Position numbers and translations under genes: made by a program. Shown piece by piece: positions 27,202 through 34,381 of a stretch of 64,000 bases of DNA. Positions within the stretch are counted from its first letter, which is position 1, and every line of letters begins with the position of its first letter. This DNA is from Aequorivita aurantiaca (GTDB lineage: Bacteria > Bacteroidota > Bacteroidia > Flavobacteriales > Flavobacteriaceae): assembly GCF_030410135.1 (NCBI RefSeq), contig NZ_JAUGQQ010000001.1:434001-498000 (forward strand). The letters run 5' to 3'. The notes beneath the pieces were generated by a model that saw nothing but the letters and a program-made list of their open reading frames with translations, had not been told where the DNA came from and did no database searches.

Positions 27202-28476
27202 TTAAAAAAGGTCATCACTGGTTATACTTTGGGTTCTTTTGCTGTAATTGATTGATCGTTTTACGAAAAAATCGCCGTGTTTGGTGCCGATAATTTCATC
27301 ATCAAACCATTCGGTTTGCATTAAAAGATTTTGGTCAATCTCGAAGATTTTTTCTATTCCTATGCTTTCAAGGGATTTATTGAACCGGTTTTTTATAAAT
27401 TCATTTACCACTTTCTTCGGCAGAAATTCCAATTCGCCATCCTCAAAAATCCAGTCCACAATTCTGCTTTCTGCGGTGTAGGCTTCTTTACATATTTCTT
27501 GGATCATACTGTTGTAGCCTTCATCAAACCATTCGGGGTTCTCCTGTTTTATAATCTTGATTACGTCAATTCCGAAATCACCATGTATTTGCTCTTCTTT
27601 TGAAGTGGCTTCCACAACATTTGAAATTCCCTTGAGCATATTCTTGTGCTTGTTGAAGGCCATGATTATTAGGAATTGTGAGAACAGCGAAACGTGTTCA
27701 ATAAAAAGGGAGAATAATAGGATTGACTCGGCGTATTCCTTGTTGTCTTCACTTTTGGCATTTTTAAGGGCAGTTTCCAAATAGTGGACGCGCATCATGA
27801 TAACAGGTTTTTTCTTCAGGTTCTGAAATTCCTCATTTAGGCCCAAAATTTCTAGCAAATGGGAATATGCGTCGTGATGGCGTACCTCACTTTCAGCGAA
27901 GGTGGCGCCCACCGAACCTATTTCCGGTTTTGGCATACGGTGGTAAAGATCGCCCCAGAAATTCTTTACCGCCACCTCAATTTGGGAAATGGCGAGCATA
28001 GTGTTTTTAATGGCAGTTTGCTCTACGGGAGAAAGACGGGTTTTGAAATCCTGAACGTCGCTGGTAAAGTTGAATTCCGTATGAATCCAATAGGAATGGC
28101 GGATGGCCGGCACATATTCGTAAAGCGCCGGATATTCATAGGGCTTTAAATTTATACGTTTTTCGAAGATATTTAATTTGCGTTTTTGGGACTGCTGGTT
28201 TCGATATAGAATGTAGCGCTTGGCCACATCAAAAAATCCGCTTTCCATCAATTTAGTTTCCACGAAATCCTGAACTTCCTCTACTGTGGGAATATATTTT
28301 TCATCGCTTTTCTTTCTGTCCAAAAGAGCGCTATAAACATTTTCAGAAATATGTTGCGCATTTTCTGGCCCACCTTGTTCTGCGGCGTTCATGGCTTTTA
28401 AAATGGCGTCTGTAATTTTTTGTAAATGAAAGGGTTTGGTGGTAAAATCTCTTTTAATAACGTGGGTAATTTCCAT
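27202..28476 (-). CDS. nrdB: Ribonucleotide reductase beta subunit with N-terminal ATP-cone
   Basis: Radical-generating subunit of class I ribonucleotide reductase. The 424-residue protein has an N-terminal ATP-cone at about residues 3-98 (VIKRDFTTKPFHLQKI, then TVEEVQDFVETKLMESGFFDVAKRYILYR), a domain normally found on NrdA. The ferritin-like core follows with metal ligands Glu167, Glu197, His200, Glu260, Glu295 and His298; Tyr204, at the spacing of the E. coli radical tyrosine, is present. Allosteric control through an NrdB cone has been described for another flavobacterium, Leeuwenhoekiella blandensis. The metal type (Fe or Mn) cannot be told here. The gene is directly upstream of nrdA. 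Confidence 0.95.
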   Translation of the reverse strand: MEITHVIKRDFTTKPFHLQKITDAILKAMNAAEQGGPENAQHISENVYSALLDRKKSDEKYIPTVEEVQDFVETKLMESGFFDVAKRYILYRNQQSQKRKLNIFEKRINLKPYEYPALYEYVPAIRHSYWIHTEFNFTSDVQDFKTRLSPVEQTAIKNTMLAISQIEVAVKNFWGDLYHRMPKPEIGSVGATFAESEVRHHDAYSHLLEILGLNEEFQNLKKKPVIMMRVHYLETALKNAKSEDNKEYAESILLFSLFIEHVSLFSQFLIIMAFNKHKNMLKGISNVVEATSKEEQIHGDFGIDVIKIIKQENPEWFDEGYNSMIQEICKEAYTAESRIVDWIFEDGELEFLPKKVVNEFIKNRFNKSLESIGIEKIFEIDQNLLMQTEWFDDEIIGTKHGDFFVKRSINYSKRTQSITSDDLF

Positions 28477-28784
28477 GGCAACGGGACTAAATATTTAGAA
28501 TAAATTAGAAGTATAAATATGAAAATATAATCGACATTAATAAACGGGAAGCTAAAATTGTTGTCCAATGTTTATCAACAATTTTTTAAAATGGGATGAA
28601 AACCGAAAATTGCAGGTAATGCAAATATTCCTGGGGAATTATTCAAAAAAATGGGATGCAACAAAAAAAGCAGGAGCAGATTTTTAGGCGAATTATCCCT
28701 AAAGACAGCATTATAAAGTAAGGGGATCATTTAGAATGAACTATTTTGGGTGTTATTTCCCTTTTTGGAAATGTGTCTATTCTA
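28477..28784. other. Intergenic region between topoisomerase IB and nrdB
   Basis: About 308 bases without a gene that I can support. It contains the perfect inverted repeat at 28555-28584 and two copies of AAATGGGATG (near 28589 and 28646). No NrdR-box pair and no TAnnTTTG element for nrdB was found by eye. The short open frame on the plus strand near its end runs into the antisense of the topoisomerase gene and is not credible. Confidence 0.5.
28555..28584. promoter_or_regulatory. Perfect 9-bp inverted repeat upstream of nrdB
   Basis: AAATTGTTG and CAACAATTT flank a 12-base centre. It lies about 80 bases upstream of the nrdB start. It could be an operator, a leader hairpin of the nrdB mRNA, or, on the plus strand where TTT follows, a weak terminator. 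Confidence 0.4.
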
Positions 28785-29774
28785 TTATTTTTTATTTAAA
28801 CGATTGCGAAGCAAACACAAAACACCTATTTCTTCCTTTGATAAATTTTCCGCGGTTTTCAATATTTGTGTTATTTCTTTCTCAAAATATTGGAGGGTGC
28901 GGCCATTTGTATAATCATCAATAATTCTTGGGTCTATGTATGAACTTCTGGCCACTGAGGGGGTGTTTCCGAGTAGTTCAGAAACTTTGTTTACGGCTTC
29001 TTTAATGTTTTTGTCCAATTTGGCTTGTTCCTTTTTATCCACAACTCCAAGTTCGTCCAGCGCAATTGCGGCAATCATGGTGCCGGCCCAGGTTCGAAAG
29101 TCCTTTACAGAAAATTCTTCTCCCATTATTTCGTGGATGTAGGCATTAAGATCGTCACTTTTTACATCTACTACGTTGTCGTTTTCATCCAAATATTTAA
29201 AGATTTCATAGCCGGGCATTTGATCTATTTCCCGAACAATCTTGGCTAATTTTTTATCTACAATATGCTTTTCCTGTTCTTGTCCGGATTTGCCATTATA
29301 TGAAAATATGAGTTCATCACCATTTATCGTCAAATGTTTGCTGCGCATTGTGGTAAGACCATAAGTGGCGTTTTCTTTTGAATATGCTTCATTGCCGGGT
29401 CTGAAAAAAGCCGATTCCAAAAGGCGAACCATGGTTGCCATAACTTTCTCACGGGTAAGTTTTCTTTTGCGCAGATGCTGTCCCGTAACCCGCCGCATAT
29501 GTTCCAGCTTGTCCGCAAATTCAATAATCCTATTAAATTTTTTTGAATTCTGCCTTTCCACATATTTTGGATGATATATATATTGTTTTCGGCCCTTGGC
29601 GTCCCTTCCGGTTACCAAAAGATCTTTTTTTCTGCTTTCGCTAATTTCCACCTCCGTCCATGCGGGAGGAATAACGAGTGACTTTATCCATTCCTTGATT
29701 TCTTTATCCCTTATTGTTTTTCCATTTTCATCTTTATATGAAAAACCTTTTCCGTGTTTCTTTCGGTAGTACAT
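28785..29774 (-). CDS. DNA topoisomerase IB (poxvirus-like)
   Basis: A 329-residue type IB topoisomerase that relaxes supercoils through a 3'-phosphotyrosyl intermediate. The N-terminal beta domain (GFSYKDENGKTIRD, LVIPPAWTEVEIS, GRDAKGRKQYIYHP) precedes the catalytic domain with the active-site residues in AFFRPGNEAY (Arg125), TTMRSKHL (Lys146 region), VKDFRTWAGT (Arg227) and the nucleophile Tyr279 in VARSSYIDPR. Length agrees with bacterial topoisomerase IB rather than the longer eukaryotic enzyme. It lies about 300 bases downstream, in coordinate terms, of nrdB and on the same strand, but probably as a separate unit. Identification is firm. Confidence 0.94.
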   Translation of the reverse strand: MYYRKKHGKGFSYKDENGKTIRDKEIKEWIKSLVIPPAWTEVEISESRKKDLLVTGRDAKGRKQYIYHPKYVERQNSKKFNRIIEFADKLEHMRRVTGQHLRKRKLTREKVMATMVRLLESAFFRPGNEAYSKENATYGLTTMRSKHLTINGDELIFSYNGKSGQEQEKHIVDKKLAKIVREIDQMPGYEIFKYLDENDNVVDVKSDDLNAYIHEIMGEEFSVKDFRTWAGTMIAAIALDELGVVDKKEQAKLDKNIKEAVNKVSELLGNTPSVARSSYIDPRIIDDYTNGRTLQYFEKEITQILKTAENLSKEEIGVLCLLRNRLNKK

Positions 29775-29902
29775 AGCTTTTTTGTATTAAAAATAGAACA
29801 AATTTAATTCTTGAAACGAGACTGGTGTATAGCAATGAAGATTTAATGCATTTGTCTCTTTATTTGGCAAATATTTGATACCGTAGAAGTCACCAAAAAG
29901 AG

Positions 29903-29936
29903 AAAAGCCTTTACATTTCTGTAAAGGCTTTCTCTA
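29903..29936 (-). terminator. Terminator after tRNA-Asn
   Basis: GAAAAGCCTTTAC-ATTTCT-GTAAAGGCTTTCTC forms a long stem. Read on the minus strand it is followed by TCTTTTTGG. It lies 7 bases past the end of tRNA-Asn. Confidence 0.88.
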
Positions 29937-29942
29937 ACTAAG

Positions 29943-30016
29943 CTCCTCCTCTTGGGCTCGAACCAAGGACCCTCTGATTAACAGTCAGATGCTCTAACCA
30001 ACTGAGCTAAGGAGGA
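29943..30016 (-). tRNA. tRNA-Asn (anticodon GTT)
   Basis: Read on the minus strand: acceptor TCCTCCT/AGGAGGA with discriminator G, D arm GCTC-AGTTGGTTA-GAGC, anticodon stem TCTGA/TCAGA with loop CTGTTAA (anticodon GTT), variable GGGTC and T arm CTTGG-TTCGAGC-CCAAG. Length 74 bases; CCA is not encoded. It is flanked by a near-consensus promoter and a strong terminator, so it is a single-gene unit. Confidence 0.96.
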
Positions 30017-30080
30017 ATTTATTTTTTGCCCTTCCAATGATTTGCCATCGGAAGCTAACGTTAATTAGCGAAGGCGGGTG

Positions 30081-30111
30081 CAAATATACCTATTTTTTAA
30101 TTTCATCAAAA
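30081..30111 (-). promoter_or_regulatory. Promoter of tRNA-Asn
   Basis: On the minus strand, TTTTG (30107-30111), an 18-base spacer and TATATTTG (30081-30088) form a close match to the Bacteroidota housekeeping promoter (-33 TTG, -7 TAnnTTTG). It is the best such promoter in the window and starts about 60 bases upstream of the tRNA. Confidence 0.75.
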
Positions 30112-30175
30112 TAAAAAATAAAACTTTCTCATTTTCTTTTTTGGATGGTTGTGGAACATAATTGCCTTCAATATA

Positions 30176-30910
30176 TTATAGGGCATTTATTTCCTTGAGC
30201 AGTACCAAATTAGCGGGAGAATTACTTTTTGAAAGTACCTGTTTTGCCGCGTCTATCCTGTCTTCTTTCAAAAGCGCCAGTGCAAGATAATATTGAGCAT
30301 CATCATAAAATGCACTTTCTGGCTTGTCCTGTGTTGCTTGTAGATATTTTCTTGCCTGTCGGGCATTGCCATTTGCCAAATTCGCAACACCTAGAAAATA
30401 AACCACGGTGTCATTCTCAGGATTAGCGGCATACAAGGTTTCCCAGCGTAAAATAGCTTCGTTATATTCTTCACGTTTATAATTCACCATACCATAATAA
30501 AATTCATAGTTGGAGGTGGTGCTCATAGTGGTAGGTAATCCTGGATCCGGTTTAAAATGTGTCGCAAAAACTTTTTGGGGGGAATTCCCACTGCTCAAAA
30601 TGGCCCAAGTGCTAACTGAAATGAGGATTAAAAATGAGGCGGCTAATGCCAACCAGCCTGCAGATAGCCAATTTTTTTCTGGCACCGATATTATTTGGGA
30701 ATGGAAACTGTCCATTTCTCTTTTTAGGGCTTGTTCCTCAACGGCAACTATTAATGCTTTTTGTTCATGAACCATTTCACGAAAATCTGGAAAAAGCTTC
30801 ATTTGTTGCTCAAAATCTGCACGGGCGTTCGAGTCCAGTCTATCTAGAAGATAATCATCAATAAGCTCTTGCTTTTTTTGATGTTCCTGAATATTTTTAT
30901 TTGAATCCAT
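30176..30910 (-). CDS. Probable anti-sigma factor with TPR domain
   Basis: A 244-residue single-pass membrane protein. The cytoplasmic N-terminal part (residues 1-80, helical, ELIDDYLLDRLDSNARADFEQQM) resembles the zinc-free anti-sigma region that holds ECF sigma factors. A membrane segment spans about 84-105 (WLALAASFLILISVSTWAIL). The periplasmic part, about 135-240, shows TPR-like helical pairs (EYNEAILRWETLYAANPEN, GNARQARKYLQ, DDAQYYLALALLKEDRIDAAK). It overlaps the sigma factor gene by 14 bases, the usual arrangement for a sigma/anti-sigma pair. The TPR part may sense or bind an envelope partner. The role is inferred from context. Confidence 0.75.
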   Translation of the reverse strand: MDSNKNIQEHQKKQELIDDYLLDRLDSNARADFEQQMKLFPDFREMVHEQKALIVAVEEQALKREMDSFHSQIISVPEKNWLSAGWLALAASFLILISVSTWAILSSGNSPQKVFATHFKPDPGLPTTMSTTSNYEFYYGMVNYKREEYNEAILRWETLYAANPENDTVVYFLGVANLANGNARQARKYLQATQDKPESAFYDDAQYYLALALLKEDRIDAAKQVLSKSNSPANLVLLKEINAL

Positions 30911-31484
30911 GGGGGATAGTTTGAGTCAATTTCCTTAGTTGTTCCTGGCAGCGGTATTTTGCATTTCTCGCCGAAGCTTCATCCATCGTCATTATTTCTG
31001 CTATTTCCTTAAAGGATTTTCTTTCATAGTAGAAAAGTTTCATCAGTAGCTGACAACGATCACCAAGTTGGCTTATAGAATCCAAAATGATTTTTATTTT
31101 TTGGTTTTTTGTTTCGTTCTCATCAACATCGGGCTGTTCATATTCAATATCCCGATTGATGAAGGTGGTATTTTTATATTTTACGGACCGAACATGGTCC
31201 AGCCATTTGTATTTGGCGATCTTAAAAAGATATCCATGGATAGCGGTTTCGCTTTCCGAAGAAAATTTATTTTCCTTTATATTTCGCCACATTGTCACAA
31301 ATGCTTCTTGATAAACATCCTTTGCCTGCTGTTCGTCGCCGCTGTTTTTCAATACGTAGCGTTTCACCTTAACAAAGTTCGTTTGGTATAAATCCTCAAG
31401 GGTAGTCGCATCATTTTGTTTAATGAGCTCCACCGTATTGTTCAATGGCAAATGGTTATCATTTTTGTTGCTGATTTTGTGCAT
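30897..31484 (-). CDS. ECF-type RNA polymerase sigma factor
   Basis: A 195-residue sigma-70 family protein lacking regions 1 and 3, as in ECF sigma factors. Region 2 spans about residues 30-95 (LYQTNFVKVKRYVLKN, AKDVYQEAFVTMWRNI) and region 4 about 130-185 (ISQLGDRCQLLMKLFYYERKS, FKEIAEIMTMDEASARN). It would direct RNA polymerase to a small regulon, probably including its own operon. The downstream overlapping membrane protein is its likely anti-sigma factor. No SusC/SusD-type transport genes follow, so it is not an obvious iron- or glycan-uptake sigma. Confidence 0.92.
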   Translation of the reverse strand: MHKISNKNDNHLPLNNTVELIKQNDATTLEDLYQTNFVKVKRYVLKNSGDEQQAKDVYQEAFVTMWRNIKENKFSSESETAIHGYLFKIAKYKWLDHVRSVKYKNTTFINRDIEYEQPDVDENETKNQKIKIILDSISQLGDRCQLLMKLFYYERKSFKEIAEIMTMDEASARNAKYRCQEQLRKLTQTIPHGFK

Positions 31485-31685
31485 GGGATTTTAAAACAAT
31501 ATAGAAAGATACAATTTATCCTCCACGGTTTTAAAATTTTTGAACAACTTCGAGTAAAGTGAAATGATTTTTTGTTTAATTCAAACTCTGTCAATCCTTA
31601 TTTTGTTGTTCCCATTGCCGGAAAAATTAGCTTCGCCATTTTTACAACATCGGAATGCAAGTGGAAGTATCATCACTTTGAAAAA

Positions 31686-31718
31686 AAATACTCGGGTTTT
31701 GGGCCCGAGTATTTTCTG
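31686..31718 (-). terminator. Terminator after rseP
   Basis: AATACTCGGG-TTTTGG-CCCGAGTATT forms a strong stem with a T-run on the minus-strand side. It lies about 15 bases past the rseP stop and also separates it from the ECF sigma gene. Confidence 0.88.
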
Positions 31719-31732
31719 ATACATATTTTATG

Positions 31733-33064
31733 CTATTGAAATAGCCATCGGTAAATGTCGTTTCCGTTTGCGAACAGAACAAGGGCTATCAAAATGAAGA
31801 ATCCTACCATTTGGGCATATTCCATAAATTTATCGTTCGGTTTTCTTCCCGTTATCATTTCATATAAAAGAAACATTACGTGCCCACCGTCCAAGGCTGG
31901 TATGGGAAGGATGTTCATAAAGGCTAGAATAATTGAAATTAAGGCCGTGGTGGCCCAAAAACTCTGCCAGTCCCAAACGTCGGGAAAAAGATTTCCGATA
32001 GCGCCAAAACCACCAACCTGGGTCGCGCCTTTTTTGGTGAAAACGTATTTAAATTGCTTAACATAATCTTTCAGTGTATTGAAACCGAAGCCAATGCCGC
32101 CAACAATACTTTCGCCAAGGGAATAGGTTATTTCAGTTTGCCCCAACTGGGAAATAACTTCTTCCTTTGAAAAAGTGATTCCGAATGTTCCTTTTTCATC
32201 GGGCGTCAGTTTTAAGGTGTCCCTTTGATTGCCTCTTTCAATAATCAATGTATTTTCCTTGTCCTTATTGGCTTTTGCTATTCTTTCGAATTCATCTAAA
32301 TATTGTACGTTTTGGCCATTCACAGCCACTATTTTATCTGACTTTTGCAATCCTGCTTTTTGGGCAGGGAAATTTTCCCAAACGGAGTCCAAAACAATGG
32401 TTTGTCTTGGAACAAAAGGAAAATGAGAATCATTCTGAAACATTTTTGTGCCCGCATCCTCGGGAACTGAAATAGTTTCAACCGTCCCGTCACCACGTTT
32501 CACTGTTACTTTTGATACATCGCGCAGCAATATATAGCGGTTGATGTCCATCACATCCTCCAGGGGTTCCCCGTTTACGCTCAATATGAGGTCGCCGTCC
32601 CGAAAACCATACTCCCTAAATTGTTCTGTTACTGCAAAACCTTGTGGAATGTCCTCATTGGAAGTAATATCTCTTCCATAGAAATAGAGGATGCCCATAT
32701 AAATTACGAACCCCACAATAATATTCACAGTAACCCCACCAAGCATAATAATAAGACGCTGCCAGGCCGGCTTGCTTCGGAATTCCCAAGGCTGCGGTGG
32801 TCCCGCCATTTGTTCCTTGTCCATGCTTTCATCTATCATTCCGGCTATTTTTACGTAACCGCCCAATGGCAACCACCCAATTCCATAAACGGTTTCGCCT
32901 ATTTTCTTTTTGAACAGGGAAAATTTCACGTCAAAGAAGAGATAGAATTTTTCAACCCGGGTCTTAAATAGTTTGGCAGGTATAAAATGTCCCAATTCGT
33001 GGAGCACAATAAGTAGGGAAAGGCTTAATAGAAGTTGTATAGCTTTAACAGCGAATGGTGTCAT
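31733..33064 (-). CDS. rseP: RIP metalloprotease RseP (site-2 protease)
   Basis: An inner-membrane zinc protease that cuts membrane-embedded proteins such as anti-sigma factors. In the 443-residue protein, the zinc-binding HELGH lies at residues 22-26 in the first membrane segment; two PDZ domains follow (AVTEQFREYGFRDGDLILSVNG and NFPAQKAGLQKSDKIVAVNG), then the second catalytic motif PALDGGHVMF near the C-terminus and a final membrane segment. The length and order match RseP. An ECF sigma/membrane anti-sigma pair lies next to it on the same strand, and RseP-type cleavage of that anti-sigma factor is possible, but a terminator separates the two units. Confidence 0.94.
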   Translation of the reverse strand: MTPFAVKAIQLLLSLSLLIVLHELGHFIPAKLFKTRVEKFYLFFDVKFSLFKKKIGETVYGIGWLPLGGYVKIAGMIDESMDKEQMAGPPQPWEFRSKPAWQRLIIMLGGVTVNIIVGFVIYMGILYFYGRDITSNEDIPQGFAVTEQFREYGFRDGDLILSVNGEPLEDVMDINRYILLRDVSKVTVKRGDGTVETISVPEDAGTKMFQNDSHFPFVPRQTIVLDSVWENFPAQKAGLQKSDKIVAVNGQNVQYLDEFERIAKANKDKENTLIIERGNQRDTLKLTPDEKGTFGITFSKEEVISQLGQTEITYSLGESIVGGIGFGFNTLKDYVKQFKYVFTKKGATQVGGFGAIGNLFPDVWDWQSFWATTALISIILAFMNILPIPALDGGHVMFLLYEMITGRKPNDKFMEYAQMVGFFILIALVLFANGNDIYRWLFQ

Positions 33065-33274
33065 AGGTTTTATGGTTATTTTTTAATAGTCTCGATATTA
33101 AATGGCTTGTTACTGAAATCGAGGCGAAATTGAATGATTGCCGTTTCTGTTTTTGGCAAAAAAATCGCACAAAAGTAACCTTTTAGGCCGTGCAAAAAAA
33201 ATAAGCCGAAAAGTATATGCCCCAAAAGGACAATTTTTTAGAGTGTTTGAGTTTCGTTTAAATTAATTAGGGGC

Positions 33275-33282
33275 TATTTTTG
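33275..33282 (+). promoter_or_regulatory. -7 promoter element TATTTTTG before the SCO1 gene
   Basis: TATTTTTG fits TAnnTTTG and ends 14 bases before the ATG at 33297. GTTTCG about 20 bases upstream may serve as a weak -33 element. Confidence 0.45.
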
Positions 33283-33296
33283 CGAAAAAATTCATC

Positions 33297-33962
33297 ATGA
33301 TAGATTTCTTTAGGAAATATAAATTCTTTGCAATTTTCCTTTTAATCCTTTCTGCAATTATAATTACAGTTATTTATCAAATAATGATTCCGAAAAAATT
33401 CTTGAAAATCTACCAACCTGCAGATGTTTCGGCTGAATTGGTTGATACTACCCTTCACTACGTAAAAAAATATCATACCATAGCGGACTTCAATCTCACC
33501 AATCAAAATGGGAAATTCATAACTCAGGAAAACTATCGGGACAAAATTTATGTTGCGGATTTCTTCTTTACAACCTGTCAGACCATTTGCCCCATAATGA
33601 CGGATAATATGGCCCAATTGCAGAAAAACTTGAAAGATGACGATGAGGTTTTGCTCCTTTCCCATACAGTAACTCCCGAAATTGACTCCGTTGCGCAACT
33701 TAAAAAATATGCACTAGAGAAAGGGGTAAACGACGCAAAATGGAATTTGGTAACGGGCGATAAAAAGGAAATTTATGATTTGGCGCGAAAATCATATCTG
33801 GTCGCGAAGGATGTGCCATACTCAGAAAATGATTTAGTGCATACCGAAAATTTTGTACTTGTTGACAAAAAAAAGCGAATTCGTGGCTTTTATGATGGAA
33901 CCGATTCTGCAGCCATAGAAAAATTGTTGGAGGATATCCAAATCCTTAAAATGGAAGAATAG
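33297..33962 (+). CDS. SCO1/SenC-family copper chaperone-like protein
   Basis: A 221-residue membrane-anchored thioredoxin-fold protein. The N-terminal segment (about residues 10-30) anchors it; the domain outside carries the copper-binding CxxxC as FTTCQTICP (Cys94, Cys98) and the distal His in DLVHTENF (His182). SCO proteins deliver copper to the CuA site of cytochrome oxidase or reduce its cysteines. The family normally places these three ligands exactly so. It lies divergent from rseP and upstream of feoA, from which it is separated by a terminator. Confidence 0.92.
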   Translation: MIDFFRKYKFFAIFLLILSAIIITVIYQIMIPKKFLKIYQPADVSAELVDTTLHYVKKYHTIADFNLTNQNGKFITQENYRDKIYVADFFFTTCQTICPIMTDNMAQLQKNLKDDDEVLLLSHTVTPEIDSVAQLKKYALEKGVNDAKWNLVTGDKKEIYDLARKSYLVAKDVPYSENDLVHTENFVLVDKKKRIRGFYDGTDSAAIEKLLEDIQILKMEE

Positions 33963-34004
33963 CTTGCGTCAGTTCCAAAATTCGGTGATAATCGAAATAT
34001 TTTG

Positions 34005-34033
34005 AAAGGACTTTTCCCACGTCCTTTTTTTCC
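34005..34033 (+). terminator. Terminator after the SCO1 gene
   Basis: AAAGGAC-TTTTCCCAC-GTCCTTT followed by TTTT is a typical intrinsic terminator on the plus strand, about 40 bases past the SCO1 stop and before feoA. Confidence 0.8.
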
Positions 34034-34035
34034 TT

Positions 34036-34043
34036 TACTTTTG
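34036..34043 (+). promoter_or_regulatory. -7 promoter element TACTTTTG before feoA
   Basis: TACTTTTG matches TAnnTTTG directly after the SCO1 terminator. It sits 29 bases before the feoA ATG at 34073 and just in front of the upstream TTG at 34046, which argues against that TTG as the start. Confidence 0.45.
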
Positions 34044-34072
34044 CGTTGTTTAAAATCAATCTAAATAAAAAG

Positions 34073-34297
34073 ATGGTTACAATTGCCTCCTTGAAAAAAG
34101 GGCAGCGCGGCATTATAAAGGAATTCTCCGTAGATGTTGTGCCCTTAAAACTTTTGGAAATGGGTTGCCTCCCGGGCAATGAGGTTTCGTTGGTGCAGAT
34201 AGCGCCATTCAACGATCCGTTATATTTAAATATTAATGGCAGCCACCTTGCAATCAGAAAAGAAACTGCAAGTATGATTGAAATTGAAATAATTTAA
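34073..34297 (+). CDS. feoA: Ferrous iron transport protein FeoA
   Basis: A 74-residue SH3-like cytoplasmic protein that assists FeoB. It reads VTIASLKKGQRGIIKEFSVD, then LKLLEMGCLPGNEVSLVQIAP and LNINGSHLAIRKETASMIEIE, the typical FeoA pattern (LxxMGLxPG and LAIRKxxA). The frame is open from a TTG at 34046, but a -7 promoter element ends three bases before it, so the ATG at 34073 is the better start. feoB follows after 84 bases on the same strand. Confidence 0.94.
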   Translation: MVTIASLKKGQRGIIKEFSVDVVPLKLLEMGCLPGNEVSLVQIAPFNDPLYLNINGSHLAIRKETASMIEIEII

Positions 34298-34381
34298 TAA
34301 TAATATTTCCAATTATTGAAGTCTTCTAAAGCTTCAATACTTCTGGAACCGAAATCGCCGGTTATTGAGCGAAGCCTAAAT

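Noticed and set aside
28736-28924. A 62-residue plus-strand open frame near the end of the topoisomerase IB gene
   Set aside because: Most of it is antisense to the coding end of the topoisomerase gene, and it has no promoter element or recognisable product.
34044-34072. Possible Fur or DtxR box before feoA (TTTAAAATCAATCTAAA)
   Set aside because: Only the outer TTTA/TAAA match; the centre shows no symmetry and A+T-rich sequence gives such matches by chance.
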